Below are positions 24,043 through 34,678 of a stretch of DNA of 64,000 nucleotides, piece by piece. The position numbers and the translations under genes were made by a program. Every line of letters begins with the position of its first letter. Position 1 is the first letter of the stretch. Source of the DNA: Nocardioides jiangxiensis (lineage in GTDB: Bacteria > Actinomycetota > Actinomycetes > Propionibacteriales > Nocardioidaceae); NCBI RefSeq assembly GCF_030580915.1, contig NZ_JAUQTA010000001.1:62001-126000 (forward strand). Reading direction: 5' to 3'. Under the pieces are notes generated by a model. It worked only from the letters and a program-made list of their open reading frames with translations, did not search any database and was not told the origin of the DNA.

Positions 24043-24354
24043 ATGGCCATCTCCACGACCGGACCCGGCTCCTTCCGGGTCACCGACGGCACCCTCGAGC
24101 TGAACGCCGGGCGGCTGCGCCGCACGCTCGTCGTGCTGAACACCGGCGACCGCCCGATCCAGGTCGGCTCGCACCTGCACCTCCCCGATGCGAACAGCGC
24201 GCTGGACTTCGACCGTGAGGCCGCCCGCGGCTTCCGGCTCGACATCCCCTCCGGGACCTCACGCCGGTTCGAGCCCGGTGCGTCACGCGAGGTCGACATC
24301 GTCGCCCTGGGCGGTCCCGGCCTCGTTCCCGGCATCCAGATCAAGGAGTCCTGA
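24043..24354 (+). CDS. ureB: Urease beta subunit
   Basis: UreB, 103 residues. [59 protein letters not shown] is the typical beta-subunit core. ATG 24043 has an excellent ribosome site, AGGAGG, five bases upstream within the tail of ureA. Its stop directly abuts the GTG of ureC. Confidence 0.96.
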   Translation: MAISTTGPGSFRVTDGTLELNAGRLRRTLVVLNTGDRPIQVGSHLHLPDANSALDFDREAARGFRLDIPSGTSRRFEPGASREVDIVALGGPGLVPGIQIKES

Positions 24355-26061
<1,707 letters not shown>

Positions 26062-26064
26062 GCC

Positions 26065-26736
26065 ATGACGTCTCCCGCCACCGCCAGCGACCTCGTGCTG
26101 ATGCTGCTCGCCGACGCGCGCCTGCCGGTCGCCGGCCACACCCAGTCCGCAGGGCTGGAGCCGGCGGTGGCAGACGGGCTGCGCGACGTCCCCGGGTACA
26201 TCAGGACGCGGCTGCACACCGTGACCAGGGTCGATGCGGCCTCGGCCGTCGTCGCGCTCCACCGCCTGCGCCAGGGCATGGCACTGGACGAGGTCGAGAC
26301 GGCCTGGGCCGCCCGCACGCCGAGCGCGGCGATGCGCCGTACCTCGCGGGGCCAGGGGAAGGCCCTGCTCCGCCTGGCCCGGCGTCTCTGGCCCGATGCC
26401 GCCGTGATCGGCACGGTCGCGTCCCTGGACGCGCCGTCGCGTCCCCTCGTGCTGGCCGCCTGCGCGGCCGTCACGGGTCTCGCGCCGCGCTCGCTGGCCC
26501 GCCTCGTCGGCTACGACGACGTCCAGACCGTCGGGTCCGCCGCACTCAAGCTGCTGCCGCTCGATCCGGCCGACGTCGCCTGCTGGGTGTACGACGCCCT
26601 GCCGGACGTGGAGGCGATGGCCGACGCGGTGGCCGCGCTGCTCGACCCCCACGAGATCCCCGCTGCGGGGGCCCCGCAGCTCGAGGCATGGGCCGAGGCC
26701 CACGCCCGCACCACGAGGAGACTGTTCAGTGCGTGA
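26065..26736 (+). CDS. ureF: Urease accessory protein UreF
   Basis: UreF, 223 residues, bridges UreD and UreG in the activation complex and acts on apo-urease. The all-helical sequence has the family features [25 protein letters not shown] near the N-terminus and [21 protein letters not shown] toward the end. It is shorter and more divergent than enterobacterial UreF, as usual in actinobacteria. It starts three bases after ureC and overlaps ureG by eight bases. Confidence 0.88.
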   Translation: MTSPATASDLVLMLLADARLPVAGHTQSAGLEPAVADGLRDVPGYIRTRLHTVTRVDAASAVVALHRLRQGMALDEVETAWAARTPSAAMRRTSRGQGKALLRLARRLWPDAAVIGTVASLDAPSRPLVLAACAAVTGLAPRSLARLVGYDDVQTVGSAALKLLPLDPADVACWVYDALPDVEAMADAVAALLDPHEIPAAGAPQLEAWAEAHARTTRRLFSA

Positions 26737-27442
26737 TGACTTCGCCCCCACCTTCGCCTGCGACTCCCGGGCCCTGCGGCTCGGCGTCTGCGGCCCCGTC
26801 GGCACCGGCAAGAGCAGCCTCATCGCCCTGCTGTGCCGGGAGCTCGCCGGGTCGCTGCAGCTGGCCGTGGTCACCAACGACATCTACACCGACGAGGACG
26901 CACGCATGCTGCGGGCCGCCGGTGTGCTCGATCCGGACCGGATCCGGGCCGTGGAGACCGGCGCCTGTCCGCACACCGCGATCCGTGACGACATCACCGC
27001 CAACCTGATCGCGGTGGAGGAGCTCGAGGCGGACTACGTCGACCTCGACGTGGTGCTGATCGAGTCCGGGGGCGACAACCTGACGGCCACGTTCTCACCG
27101 GCGCTGGTCGACGTGCAGGTCTTCGTCCTCGACATCGCCGGCGGCGGCGACGTGGCACGCAAGGGTGGGCCCGGCATCGAGCGCGCGGACCTGCTCATCG
27201 TGAACAAGACCGACCTGGCGCCCCACGTGGGCGTGGACCGTGACCGGATGGTCGCCGATGCCAGCGCGGCCCGCGACGGCCGACCGGTCATCGCCCTCGC
27301 GCGGACCGACCCGGACGCGATCGCCGAGCTGACGGCGTGGGTCCGGCACCAGCTCCAGCATCACCGGGAGGGTCTGCTGGTCCCGCAGGACCCGGGGCCG
27401 ATGGCAGCCCACAGCCATGGTGACCATGTCCACGTCCACTGA
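26729..27442 (+). CDS. ureG: Urease accessory GTPase UreG
   Basis: UreG, 237 residues, is the SIMIBI-class GTPase that delivers nickel. It has P-loop GPVGTGKSS, the metal-binding CPHTAIRDD (Cys-Pro-His), the Glu/Asp region [13 protein letters not shown], and the guanine specificity motif [12 protein letters not shown]. The C-terminus [11 protein letters not shown] is His-rich, which may compensate for the lack of UreE in the cluster. GTG 26729 overlaps ureF. Confidence 0.95.
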   Translation: MRDDFAPTFACDSRALRLGVCGPVGTGKSSLIALLCRELAGSLQLAVVTNDIYTDEDARMLRAAGVLDPDRIRAVETGACPHTAIRDDITANLIAVEELEADYVDLDVVLIESGGDNLTATFSPALVDVQVFVLDIAGGGDVARKGGPGIERADLLIVNKTDLAPHVGVDRDRMVADASAARDGRPVIALARTDPDAIAELTAWVRHQLQHHREGLLVPQDPGPMAAHSHGDHVHVH

Positions 27443-28205
27443 GGTCGCGAGCAGCACCACCGTCCGCGTGGAGCTCGCCGGCGACCGGGTGCGGGTCCAC
27501 CTTGCCTGCGACGCGCCCGTCGGCGCGCCCCAGGTGCGGCCCCTGCTCCTCGGCAGCGACGCCCGGTCCGCGCGCGTGGCACTGGTCCCCGACGGTGCGC
27601 TTCTCCTGGCCGAGGACCACGTGAGGATCTCCGTGGAGGTGGGGCCCGGGGCCGCGCTGGAGCTCGTGGAGCCAGGCGGCACCGTGGCCTATGACATGGG
27701 CGGCGGATGGGCTCGCTGGGATGTCTCCGTGGCGGTCGGAGCCGACGCCTCCCTGATCTGGCACGGCGAACCGTTCGTGGTCAGCGGCGGCGCGGGGGTC
27801 CGTCGTACGACGCGGGCGGTCGTCCACGAGCGGGCGCAGGTCGCCGTGAGGGAGGTCCTCGTCCTTGGCCGCCACGGCGAGGCGTCCGGGCGGCTGGTCC
27901 AGACAGTCGTCTGCGACGATCCGGCCGGCAGGCCCCTACTCGTGGAGGGGCTCGACGTCGATGCCCGGCGTGCAGCGGCACTCCTCGGCGGGAACGCCGT
28001 GATGGTGTCGGCCGTCGTGCTCGGCGCTCACTCGTGCGATGCCGGGCCCGCGACGGTGCGCTACGACCTGGAGGCCGGCGGCCACCTGTACCGCGCCTGC
28101 GCGGGCTCCGTGCACGAGGCGATCGACCACGCGCTCTGGGATCAGGTCGTGCGCGCGATCCGCTCGCGGACCTCGAACTCCATGCCCACGGCCTCGGCGA
28201 GGTAG
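27417..28205 (+). CDS. ureD: Urease accessory protein UreD
   Basis: UreD (UreH), 262 residues, is the scaffold that holds UreF and UreG on apo-urease. It shows [61 protein letters not shown], and the late motif [21 protein letters not shown]. The start is uncertain: ATG 27417, GTG 27420 and ATG 27426 all lie within ureG. The last 64 bases run antisense to the end of the AmiC-like gene. It is the final gene of the operon. Confidence 0.85.
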   Translation: MVTMSTSTEVASSTTVRVELAGDRVRVHLACDAPVGAPQVRPLLLGSDARSARVALVPDGALLLAEDHVRISVEVGPGAALELVEPGGTVAYDMGGGWARWDVSVAVGADASLIWHGEPFVVSGGAGVRRTTRAVVHERAQVAVREVLVLGRHGEASGRLVQTVVCDDPAGRPLLVEGLDVDARRAAALLGGNAVMVSAVVLGAHSCDAGPATVRYDLEAGGHLYRACAGSVHEAIDHALWDQVVRAIRSRTSNSMPTASAR

Positions 28206-29233
28206 ACATCCTGGTCCACGAGGTTGCCGTCGAGGCGGAGCAGGCCACGCGGACTGGCGTAGGCGTGGCCGGTCTGGAGCGCCTCGACTGCGCGCACGTC
28301 GAGGCTGCCGCACACGTCGGCTACCCGCTCGAGGAAGTGGATCGCCTCGTAGCAGGACTCACCGACCGCGTTGAGCACCGGCGCCCAGCGGCCGAACCGT
28401 GCGTAGTACGCCGAGGCCAGGTTGGACCCGGCGGCCGTCGGGTGACCGTCGAAGTAGGCGGCCGCGGCGAAGAGCCCCCGGTGCGAGTCGGCGCCCCCGG
28501 CGAGCAGGGTGTTCTCCTCGACGGCCGGGCTCAGCCGATGGAGCCGGTCATCGAGGCCCGCGCGGGCGAACTGCCGGTTGAAGTGGACCGCGTCCTGTCC
28601 CATCAGCAGCATCATGACGCCGTCGACCGCGCTGCCCTCCAGCTCGCGGAGCACCTGCCGGAAGTCACGCGTGCCGAGTGGCACGTAGGTCTCGCTGACG
28701 ATCGCGGACGGGCCCCCGTCGAGGGCGAGGCGAGCGGTGGCTCCGGTGACCCGCGGGAACACGTAGTCGTTGCCGATGACCGCCCACTGGCCGGTGCCGA
28801 GCTGCTCGCGCATCCAGTGCGCGGCAGGCAGCAGCTGGTTGATCGGGCGCTCGCCGAGCATGAAGACGCCGGGGGTGTCGTCGCGGCCCTCGTGCATGGC
28901 GGCGTACGCGTAGACGACCTGGCCACCGATGCGCCGCGTGATCGCCTGGCGCACCGCCGAGATGTGCCAGCCCGCGACCGCCTCCACGGCGCCCCGCTGG
29001 ACCAGCGATGCCACCTCGGAGGCGACGACCTCGGGATCCCGGCCGCCGTCGACGATGGTGAGCTCGACCTCGCGCCCGAGGATGCCCCGTGCGGCGTTGA
29101 GCTGCTCGACCGCGAGCTGGCCCGCCGCGAGACAGGAGGGACCGTAGATGCCCGTGGGCCCCTGGAGAGGCACCACGAAGGCGATCGGCAGCGTCGCGTT
29201 GCGCTGCGTCGCGCGCGATGCCTCTGCCGTCAT
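28142..29233 (-). CDS. Cytoplasmic UrtA/AmiC-like ligand-binding protein
   Basis: This 363-residue protein has the same type-I periplasmic-binding fold as UrtA but no signal peptide or lipobox: it begins MTAEASRATQRNATLPIAFVVPLQGPTGIYG. Matching landmarks include GNDYVFPRVTGATARLAL and SETYVPLGTRDFRQVLREL, which parallel GSDYVFPRTANAIIKL and EEYVPLDKADWTTQVAKI in UrtA. Signal-less members of this family include AmiC, the amide sensor of Pseudomonas. A cytoplasmic sensor of urea or an amide is the likeliest role. It is divergent from a MarR gene with a shared -10 site. Ribosome site GGAGG lies just before ATG 29233. Confidence 0.82.
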   Translation of the reverse strand: MTAEASRATQRNATLPIAFVVPLQGPTGIYGPSCLAAGQLAVEQLNAARGILGREVELTIVDGGRDPEVVASEVASLVQRGAVEAVAGWHISAVRQAITRRIGGQVVYAYAAMHEGRDDTPGVFMLGERPINQLLPAAHWMREQLGTGQWAVIGNDYVFPRVTGATARLALDGGPSAIVSETYVPLGTRDFRQVLRELEGSAVDGVMMLLMGQDAVHFNRQFARAGLDDRLHRLSPAVEENTLLAGGADSHRGLFAAAAYFDGHPTAAGSNLASAYYARFGRWAPVLNAVGESCYEAIHFLERVADVCGSLDVRAVEALQTGHAYASPRGLLRLDGNLVDQDVYLAEAVGMEFEVRERIARTT

Positions 29234-29262
29234 GTCGCCTCCGCACGTCGGGCCGTGGCGCC

Positions 29263-29269
29263 TACGATA
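29263..29269. promoter_or_regulatory. Shared symmetric -10 for the AmiC-like and MarR genes
   Basis: Plus-strand TACGAT (29263-29268) ends six bases before the MarR ATG. Minus-strand TATCGT (29269-29264) overlaps it and would give the AmiC-like gene a leader of about 23 bases containing GGAGG. Confidence 0.55.
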
Positions 29270-29274
29270 TCGGC

Positions 29275-29745
29275 ATGAGTGAGCTGTCGACGGGGTCTTT
29301 GCCCGCGATGGACGCAGCGACGGGGCCCCGGGGTGCGGGCCTCTCGCTGCTGCTCAAGCACGCCGAACAGGCAGTGCGCCAGCGGCTGCAGCCTGCGCTG
29401 GACGAGCACGGGCTCACCTACGACCACTGGCGGATCCTCGCGGTGCTCGAGCTGCAGCCGGGGCTGACCATGAGCACCATCGCCGACGCGGCCGTCGTTC
29501 CCGCGGCGACGCTGACCCGGCTCGTCGACCGTCTCACCGAGTCAGCACTCGTGGTGCGACGGATCGACCGGGCGGACAAGAGGCGTGCCCTCGTCGCCCT
29601 CTCGCCCCGCGGCGAGGACGTGACCCGCGAGCTGCGTGCCATCGAGGACCGCCTCGCGTCAGAGGTCGCCGCGGCTCTCGGGCCTGATCGGGCGGCCGCG
29701 CTGCACCGCGACCTCACCGTCCTCGCACACGTCGTCGACCAGTAG
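29275..29745 (+). CDS. MarR-family transcriptional regulator
   Basis: This 156-residue winged-helix regulator has the MarR pattern: RQRLQPALDEHGLTYDHWRILAVLELQPGLTMSTIADAAVVPAATLTRLVDRLTESALVVRRIDRADKRRALVALSPRGEDV, covering the recognition helix and wing (DKRR). It likely binds the 41-bp divergent region and controls itself and the AmiC-like gene, and possibly the urea operon; targets are an inference. ATG 29275 is the probable leaderless start. Confidence 0.88.
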   Translation: MSELSTGSLPAMDAATGPRGAGLSLLLKHAEQAVRQRLQPALDEHGLTYDHWRILAVLELQPGLTMSTIADAAVVPAATLTRLVDRLTESALVVRRIDRADKRRALVALSPRGEDVTRELRAIEDRLASEVAAALGPDRAAALHRDLTVLAHVVDQ

Positions 29746-29763
29746 CGGTCGGGTGTCCGACCG
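29746..29763. terminator. Hairpin between MarR and helY (convergent)
   Basis: CGGTCGG-GTGT-CCGACCG, perfect 7-bp stem starting directly after the MarR stop. Confidence 0.65.
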
Positions 29764-29768
29764 TTCGC

Positions 29769-32570
29769 TCAGTCGTCGTCACCCAGCGTCGAGAACGCGA
29801 CCACGCCGCGGCGCATGCGGGCGCCGGCCTCGCGGGCGACCGTACGCATGGCACCGTCCCCGGTCGCAGCGGCGACCTGGTCGGTGAGGTCGAGCAGCTG
29901 CTTGGTCCAGCGCACGAAGTCACCCGCCGCCAGACCGGTCTCGCGCAGCACGTCGTCGAGGTCGTCGCCCTCGGCCCAGCGCCAGGCAGCCCAGGCGAAC
30001 CCGAGATCGGGCTCCCGGAGGAAGTCGAGCCGGTTCTCCTTCTCGAGCACGTCGAGCTTCGCCCACAGGTGCACCATCTCGCCCACCACGTCCTTGACGA
30101 TGCCGCCGGGCAGCCGCGGAGCCGCCGAGTCGTCGGCCCGGCGCCCCTCGAAGACGAGGACCGAGAGCACCGCGGCGAGCTCGGAAGGATCCAGCTCGTC
30201 CCAGAGGCCGGCACGCAGGCACTCGGCCGCGACGAGGTCCATCTCGGTGTGGATCCGCATGAGGTGGCGACCCTCGTCGGTCACGACCGTCGTGCCGTCC
30301 TGCTCCTCGAGGTAGCCCAGGCTGGAGAGCACGTCGCAGACCCGGTCGAACTGGCGGGCGATCGTGTTGGTGCGCGACTCGATGCGCCGCTGGAGCGTGT
30401 CGGCGTCGCGCTGCAGCTTGAAGTACCGCTCGGCCCACCGGGCGTGGTCCTCCCGGTCGTCGCAGCCATGGCACGGGTGCTGCTTGAGCTGTCGCCGCAG
30501 GGCGTCGGCCTCGTCGGTGGCGTGGTGCCGGGAGCCCGAGCGCGGACGGGTGCCCTGTCGGTCCCCGCGCTGCTCCTCCGGGAAGCCGTAGAGCGTCTTC
30601 TCGCGGAGGGCGGAGGCGAGGTCACGGCGCTGCTGCGGGTTGCGCCCGCTGAAGCCCTTCGGGATCCGCAGCCTCGCGAGGGGCGCGACCGGCGTCTGGA
30701 AGTCGATCAGGGCCAGGCGACGGGCCTGGCGGTCGAGCGTCACGACGTAGGGCCGCGGGCCCTCGGTCGAGATCCCGGGATCGACGACGACGGCGTAGCC
30801 GGCGAACTTCCCGTTGGGCACCCGGATCACGTCGCCGGGACGGAGCTTCTCGAGCGCGGCGACGACCTCGTCGCGGCGATCGGTACGCCGGTCGCGTGCG
30901 GCCGCCTTCTCCACGTCGGAGATGCGGCGTCGGAGCGCGGCGTACTCCATGAAGTCGCCGAGGTGGCACTGGGCCGCCTCCTTGTAGCCCTCGAGCGCGT
31001 CCTCGGCCTTCCGGTGCTGCCGGGCGAGGCCCACGACCGCCTTGTCGGCCTGGAACTGCGCGAAGGAGGCCTCGAGCAGCTCGCGTGCGCGCTCGCGGCC
31101 GACCTGGTGCACGAGGTTGACGGCCATGTTGTAGCTGGGCCGGAACGACGACCGGAGCGGGTAGGTGCGGGTCGAGGCGAGACCGGCCAGCTCCTTCGGG
31201 TTGGTGCCCGGCTGCCACAGGACCACGCCGTGCCCCTCGACGTCGAGGCCCCGGCGCCCGGCGCGGCCGGTCAGCTGGGTGTACTCCCCCGGCGTGATGT
31301 CGGCGTGGGTCTCGCCGTTCCACTTGGTCAGCTTCTCGATGACGACCGTGCGCGCCGGCATGTTGATGCCGAGCGCGAGGGTCTCGGTCGCGAAGACGAC
31401 CTTGCAGAGGCCCCGCTGGAAGAGCTCCTCGACGCACTCCTTGAACGTCGGCAGCATGCCGGCGTGGTGCGCAGCGACGCCGCGCGTGAGGCCGTCGAGG
31501 AACTCGTGGTAGCCGAGCACCTGGAGGTCGGCCGCGGGCAGGTGGCGCACCTTCGCCTCGACGTACGCGAAGATCTCGTCGCGCTCCTCCGGGCTGGTCA
31601 GCCGCAGGTTGGCGTCGAGGCACTGGGTGACGGCTGCATCACAGCCCACCCGGCTGAAGATGAAGGTGATCGCAGGCAGCAGCCCCTCGCGGTCGAGGCG
31701 CTCGATCACCTCGACGCGGCTGGGGATCCAGACACGCCGGCCGTTGCCGACGTTCTTCTGGCCCGGCTTGCGCTTGTCGCGCGGCGTACGCCGGTCGCGG
31801 GTGCGGCTGGAGGCCCAGTCGTCGCGGGCCACCCGCATGAGCTGCGGGTTGACCGGCGCTCCCTCGCGGACGAAGCCGGCCTTCGCGTCGACGTCGGAGT
31901 CGGCGAAGAGGTCGTGCAGGTGGCGGCCCACCATGACGTGCTGGAAGAGCGGTACCGGGCGCTTCTCCTCGACGATCGTGGTGACCTCGTCACGCACCGT
32001 GTTGAGCCACTCGCCGAACTCCTCGGCGTTGGAGACCGTGGCGGAGAGGGCGACCAGGGCCACCGAGTCGGGCAGGTGGATGATCACCTCCTCCCACACG
32101 GCGCCGCGGGAGCGGTCGGCGAGGTAGTGGACCTCGTCCATGACGACGTGGCTCAGGCCCGCCAGCGTGCGGGAGCCGGCGTACAGCATGTTGCGGAGCA
32201 CCTCGGTCGTCATCACGACGATCGGAGCCTCGCTGTTGACGCTGTTGTCGCCGGTGAGCAGGCCGACCTTCTCGGGGCCGTAGCGCTCGACGAGGTCGTG
32301 GAACTTCTGGTTGCTCAGCGCCTTGATCGGCGCGGTGTAGAAGCACTTGCGGCCCTGTGTGAGCGCCAGGTGGATCGCGAACTCGCCCACGATCGTCTTG
32401 CCCGAGCCGGTGGGCGCGGCGACCAGGACGCCGCGGCCCCGCTCCAGCTCGTGGGCCGCGCGGACCTGGAAGTCGTCGAGCGGGAAGTCGTACAGCGAGG
32501 CGAACTCGGCGAAGACCGGGAACTCCTGGCGCTTGCGGAATGCGGCGTACTGCTCAGACGGCGAGGTCAC
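29769..32570 (-). CDS. helY: Ski2/Mtr4-type DEAD/DEAH-box RNA helicase HelY
   Basis: This 933-residue helicase has Walker A AAPTGSGKT at residues 51-59, motif Ia APIKALSNQKF, DEVH box VVMDEVHYL, motif III LSATVSNAEEFGEWL and motif VI QLTGRAGRRGLD. The C-terminal part has the rRNA-processing arch and helical bundle seen in Mtr4/Ski2 proteins. It probably unwinds structured RNA for turnover or processing. In mycobacteria helY (Rv2092c) also follows tatAC, as here. GTG 32570 is six bases after TAGGGT on the minus strand, so the gene has its own promoter within the tat operon. Confidence 0.92.
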   Translation of the reverse strand: MTSPSEQYAAFRKRQEFPVFAEFASLYDFPLDDFQVRAAHELERGRGVLVAAPTGSGKTIVGEFAIHLALTQGRKCFYTAPIKALSNQKFHDLVERYGPEKVGLLTGDNSVNSEAPIVVMTTEVLRNMLYAGSRTLAGLSHVVMDEVHYLADRSRGAVWEEVIIHLPDSVALVALSATVSNAEEFGEWLNTVRDEVTTIVEEKRPVPLFQHVMVGRHLHDLFADSDVDAKAGFVREGAPVNPQLMRVARDDWASSRTRDRRTPRDKRKPGQKNVGNGRRVWIPSRVEVIERLDREGLLPAITFIFSRVGCDAAVTQCLDANLRLTSPEERDEIFAYVEAKVRHLPAADLQVLGYHEFLDGLTRGVAAHHAGMLPTFKECVEELFQRGLCKVVFATETLALGINMPARTVVIEKLTKWNGETHADITPGEYTQLTGRAGRRGLDVEGHGVVLWQPGTNPKELAGLASTRTYPLRSSFRPSYNMAVNLVHQVGRERARELLEASFAQFQADKAVVGLARQHRKAEDALEGYKEAAQCHLGDFMEYAALRRRISDVEKAAARDRRTDRRDEVVAALEKLRPGDVIRVPNGKFAGYAVVVDPGISTEGPRPYVVTLDRQARRLALIDFQTPVAPLARLRIPKGFSGRNPQQRRDLASALREKTLYGFPEEQRGDRQGTRPRSGSRHHATDEADALRRQLKQHPCHGCDDREDHARWAERYFKLQRDADTLQRRIESRTNTIARQFDRVCDVLSSLGYLEEQDGTTVVTDEGRHLMRIHTEMDLVAAECLRAGLWDELDPSELAAVLSVLVFEGRRADDSAAPRLPGGIVKDVVGEMVHLWAKLDVLEKENRLDFLREPDLGFAWAAWRWAEGDDLDDVLRETGLAAGDFVRWTKQLLDLTDQVAAATGDGAMRTVAREAGARMRRGVVAFSTLGDDD

Positions 32571-32576
32571 ACCACG

Positions 32577-32582
32577 ACCCTA
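32577..32582 (-). promoter_or_regulatory. -10 hexamer of a leaderless promoter (helY)
   Basis: TAGGGT on the minus strand, six bases before GTG 32570, in the 25-bp gap after tatC. Confidence 0.55.
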
Positions 32583-32595
32583 GTCCGCTGCCGGA

Positions 32596-33432
32596 TCAGA
32601 TCGGTGACGCCTCGTCGGGCGACAGGCCGGCGAAGGGGTCGGCCGCGACCTTGCGCCGGTCGTGGACGCGCGCGACGCCCTCGGAGACGAAGAAGAGCAG
32701 GCACATCGGGATCGCCATGGCCGTCATGGTGAACGGATCCGTCGACGGCGTCGCGATCGCCGCGAAAACGAAGACGAAGATGATGATCCAGTGCCGGTAC
32801 GCCGCGAGGGTCGCGCCCTTGACCACGCCGGCGAGGTTCAGCAGCACCACGAAGACCGGGATCTCGAACGCGATGCCGAACATCAGCAGCGTGCGCGTGA
32901 AGAAGGTCAGGTAGTGGTTGAAGTCGACCAGGTTGGTGAAGTTATCCGGCGTGAAGCCGATCAGGATCTCCAGACCCTTGGGCAGCGTGTAGTAGCCCAG
33001 GGCGACGCCGGCGAGGAAGAGCGGGCCGGCGACGGTCACGAAGATCGCGGTCCACTTCTTCTCGTGGCGGTGCAGTCCGGGCAGCACGAAGGCCCAGAGC
33101 TGGTAGAGCCAGAGCGGCGCGGTCAGCACGGTGGTCGCGAGCGCCGAGAGCTGCAGGTAGACCATGAGCGGCTGGCCGGCCCCCTGGATCACCGGCTCCG
33201 TCGTGCCCTTCGGCAGGGCCGCCTGCGCGTCGAGGTAGGGACCGAAGACGACGTCGAGCAGCTGCTCGTGGAAGACGAGGGAGAGGCCGAAACCCACCAG
33301 CCAGATCAGCGCGATCTTGAGCAGGCGCGCCCGGAACTCGCGGAAGTGGTCCGACAGCGCCATGCGGCCGTCGGCGCCGACGGGGTGGACCGGGGCGCCA
33401 CGGAAGAGCCGGACGATCCCGCTCCCGTACAT
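32596..33432 (-). CDS. tatC: Twin-arginine translocase subunit TatC
   Basis: TatC, 278 residues, is the multispanning Tat receptor. Six hydrophobic segments are visible. The family motif near the N-terminus is MALSDHFREFRARLLKIALIWLVGF. Further hallmarks are APLWLYQLWAFVLPGLHRHEKKW and FEIPVFVVLLNLAGVV. The called start gives a 23-residue extension before MALSDHF; the internal ATG at 33363 is a possible alternative, but the upstream ATG has AAGGA ten bases before it. It follows tatA by 14 bp. Confidence 0.94.
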   Translation of the reverse strand: MYGSGIVRLFRGAPVHPVGADGRMALSDHFREFRARLLKIALIWLVGFGLSLVFHEQLLDVVFGPYLDAQAALPKGTTEPVIQGAGQPLMVYLQLSALATTVLTAPLWLYQLWAFVLPGLHRHEKKWTAIFVTVAGPLFLAGVALGYYTLPKGLEILIGFTPDNFTNLVDFNHYLTFFTRTLLMFGIAFEIPVFVVLLNLAGVVKGATLAAYRHWIIIFVFVFAAIATPSTDPFTMTAMAIPMCLLFFVSEGVARVHDRRKVAADPFAGLSPDEASPI

Positions 33433-33446
33433 GACGGGGCGGTCCT

Positions 33447-33674
33447 TCAGTTCGTCTCGGTGGGCTTGTCGCCGTCGACGACCGTGCCCTCCACCGTCGA
33501 CGTGTCGGCGTTGTCCCCCTCGCGCAGGCCCTTGGTCTCGGCCTTGAAGATGCGGAGCGCCTGGCCGCTGTTGCGCGCGAGCTCGGGGAGCTTCTTCGCG
33601 CCGAAGAGAAGCACGACGACAGCGAGGATCAGGAGCAGCTCCCAGCCACCGGGGAACTCAAGCAGGGAATACAT
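33447..33674 (-). CDS. tatA: Twin-arginine translocase subunit TatA
   Basis: TatA, 75 residues: an N-terminal membrane helix (GGWELLLILAVVVLLFGAKKLPELARNSGQALRIFKAETKGL) with the characteristic amphipathic helix after FGAKKLPEL, then an acidic tail. It oligomerises to form the Tat translocation pore with TatC. ATG 33674 is chosen because AGGAC lies six bases upstream; an ATG four codons earlier (33686) is possible. TACGAT about 40 bases upstream (33711-33716, minus strand) may be a promoter. Confidence 0.93.
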   Translation of the reverse strand: MYSLLEFPGGWELLLILAVVVLLFGAKKLPELARNSGQALRIFKAETKGLREGDNADTSTVEGTVVDGDKPTETN

Positions 33675-33721
33675 GGTCGTCCTCATCGCATCGGGTCGGG
33701 CGTTCGGCTGAATCGTACGCC

Positions 33722-34678
33722 TCAGGTGTACAACGCCCGGACCTCGGCCACCGTCTGGCGGTACGCCGCGGCGTACGCGTCAGGGGCGAGGACGCTGACG
33801 TGCGGGGTCAGCCGCAGCAGGAGCCGCTGCAGCCAGGCTTCGTCGGCCACCCGGAGAGTGACGTCGAGCGCCCCGTCGCTGCCCTCCGCGCGGCTCTCGA
33901 CCGGGTAGTACTCCGCCACCCACCGCGCAGCCGGGGCGAGCCGCAGCGTGACCAGTGGCAGGTCCGCAGCGGGCCGGAAGATGCCCTCGGACAGGTCCAG
34001 CGGGGCGAGGTCGTGGTCAGCGGCGGGCGTGTCGAGCACGGTGACCGCGAGCATCCGGTCGAGCCGGAAGGAACGCCGGTCGTCGGCGCGGTGGCACCAT
34101 GCGTCGAGGTAGTCCACTCCCCCGTCGGTCACGATGCCCAAGGGGTCGACCACGCGCTCGGTCACCTCGTCGCGCGACGCGACCAGATAGCGCAGGCCGA
34201 CCTGGCGCCTGTCCCGGACGGCGCCCTCGAGCGTCGCCCGGGTGGCGGCCTGCGGCCCGGGGCGGACTGCGACGGACGCCACCGGGCGGGCACCGACGGC
34301 CTCCTCGATCTTGGCCACCGCGCGGTCGATCGACGGCAGCACGTCCTCGCCTGCGCTGCTGCGCAGGGTCTGGAGTGCCACCAGCAGCGCCGACGCCTCG
34401 GCGCGGCTCAGCCGCAGCGGCGCAGCGAGGTAGTCGGCGTTGGCGATCCGGATCATGCCGTCGCCGCCGGGCTCCAGGGCATCGAGGTCGACCTCGATCA
34501 GGTCGCCCGGGAGCCATCCGGGCCAGCCACAGAAGATGAGGACACGCAGGTCCGTCACGAGCTGCGCAGGGCTGACCCCGAGCAGCGCGGCGGCCTCGTC
34601 GACGTGGATCTCGCCGCGTCGCCGGATCAGCGGCACGAGGGCCAGCAGGCGGCCGACCTGGTCCTTGGCCGAGCTCAT
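33722..34678 (-). CDS. pafC: WYL-domain transcriptional activator PafC
   Basis: PafC, 318 residues, has an N-terminal winged helix (LLALVPLIRRRGEIHVDEAAALLGVSPAQLVTDLRVLIF) and a WYL domain (RRQVGLRYLVASRDEVTERVVDPLGIVTDGGVDYLDAWCHRADDRRSFRLDRM), then the C-terminal WCX segment. In mycobacteria PafB and PafC form a heterodimer that activates the RecA-independent DNA-damage response; they are not needed for pupylation despite the name. Here the start overlaps the pafB stop by four bases (ATGA), so the two are made together. Confidence 0.93.
   Translation of the reverse strand: MSSAKDQVGRLLALVPLIRRRGEIHVDEAAALLGVSPAQLVTDLRVLIFCGWPGWLPGDLIEVDLDALEPGGDGMIRIANADYLAAPLRLSRAEASALLVALQTLRSSAGEDVLPSIDRAVAKIEEAVGARPVASVAVRPGPQAATRATLEGAVRDRRQVGLRYLVASRDEVTERVVDPLGIVTDGGVDYLDAWCHRADDRRSFRLDRMLAVTVLDTPAADHDLAPLDLSEGIFRPAADLPLVTLRLAPAARWVAEYYPVESRAEGSDGALDVTLRVADEAWLQRLLLRLTPHVSVLAPDAYAAAYRQTVAEVRALYT

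Noticed and set aside
30069..32732. 887-codon frame opposite helY
   Set aside because: Shadow of the helicase coding strand; the real gene has all helicase motifs.
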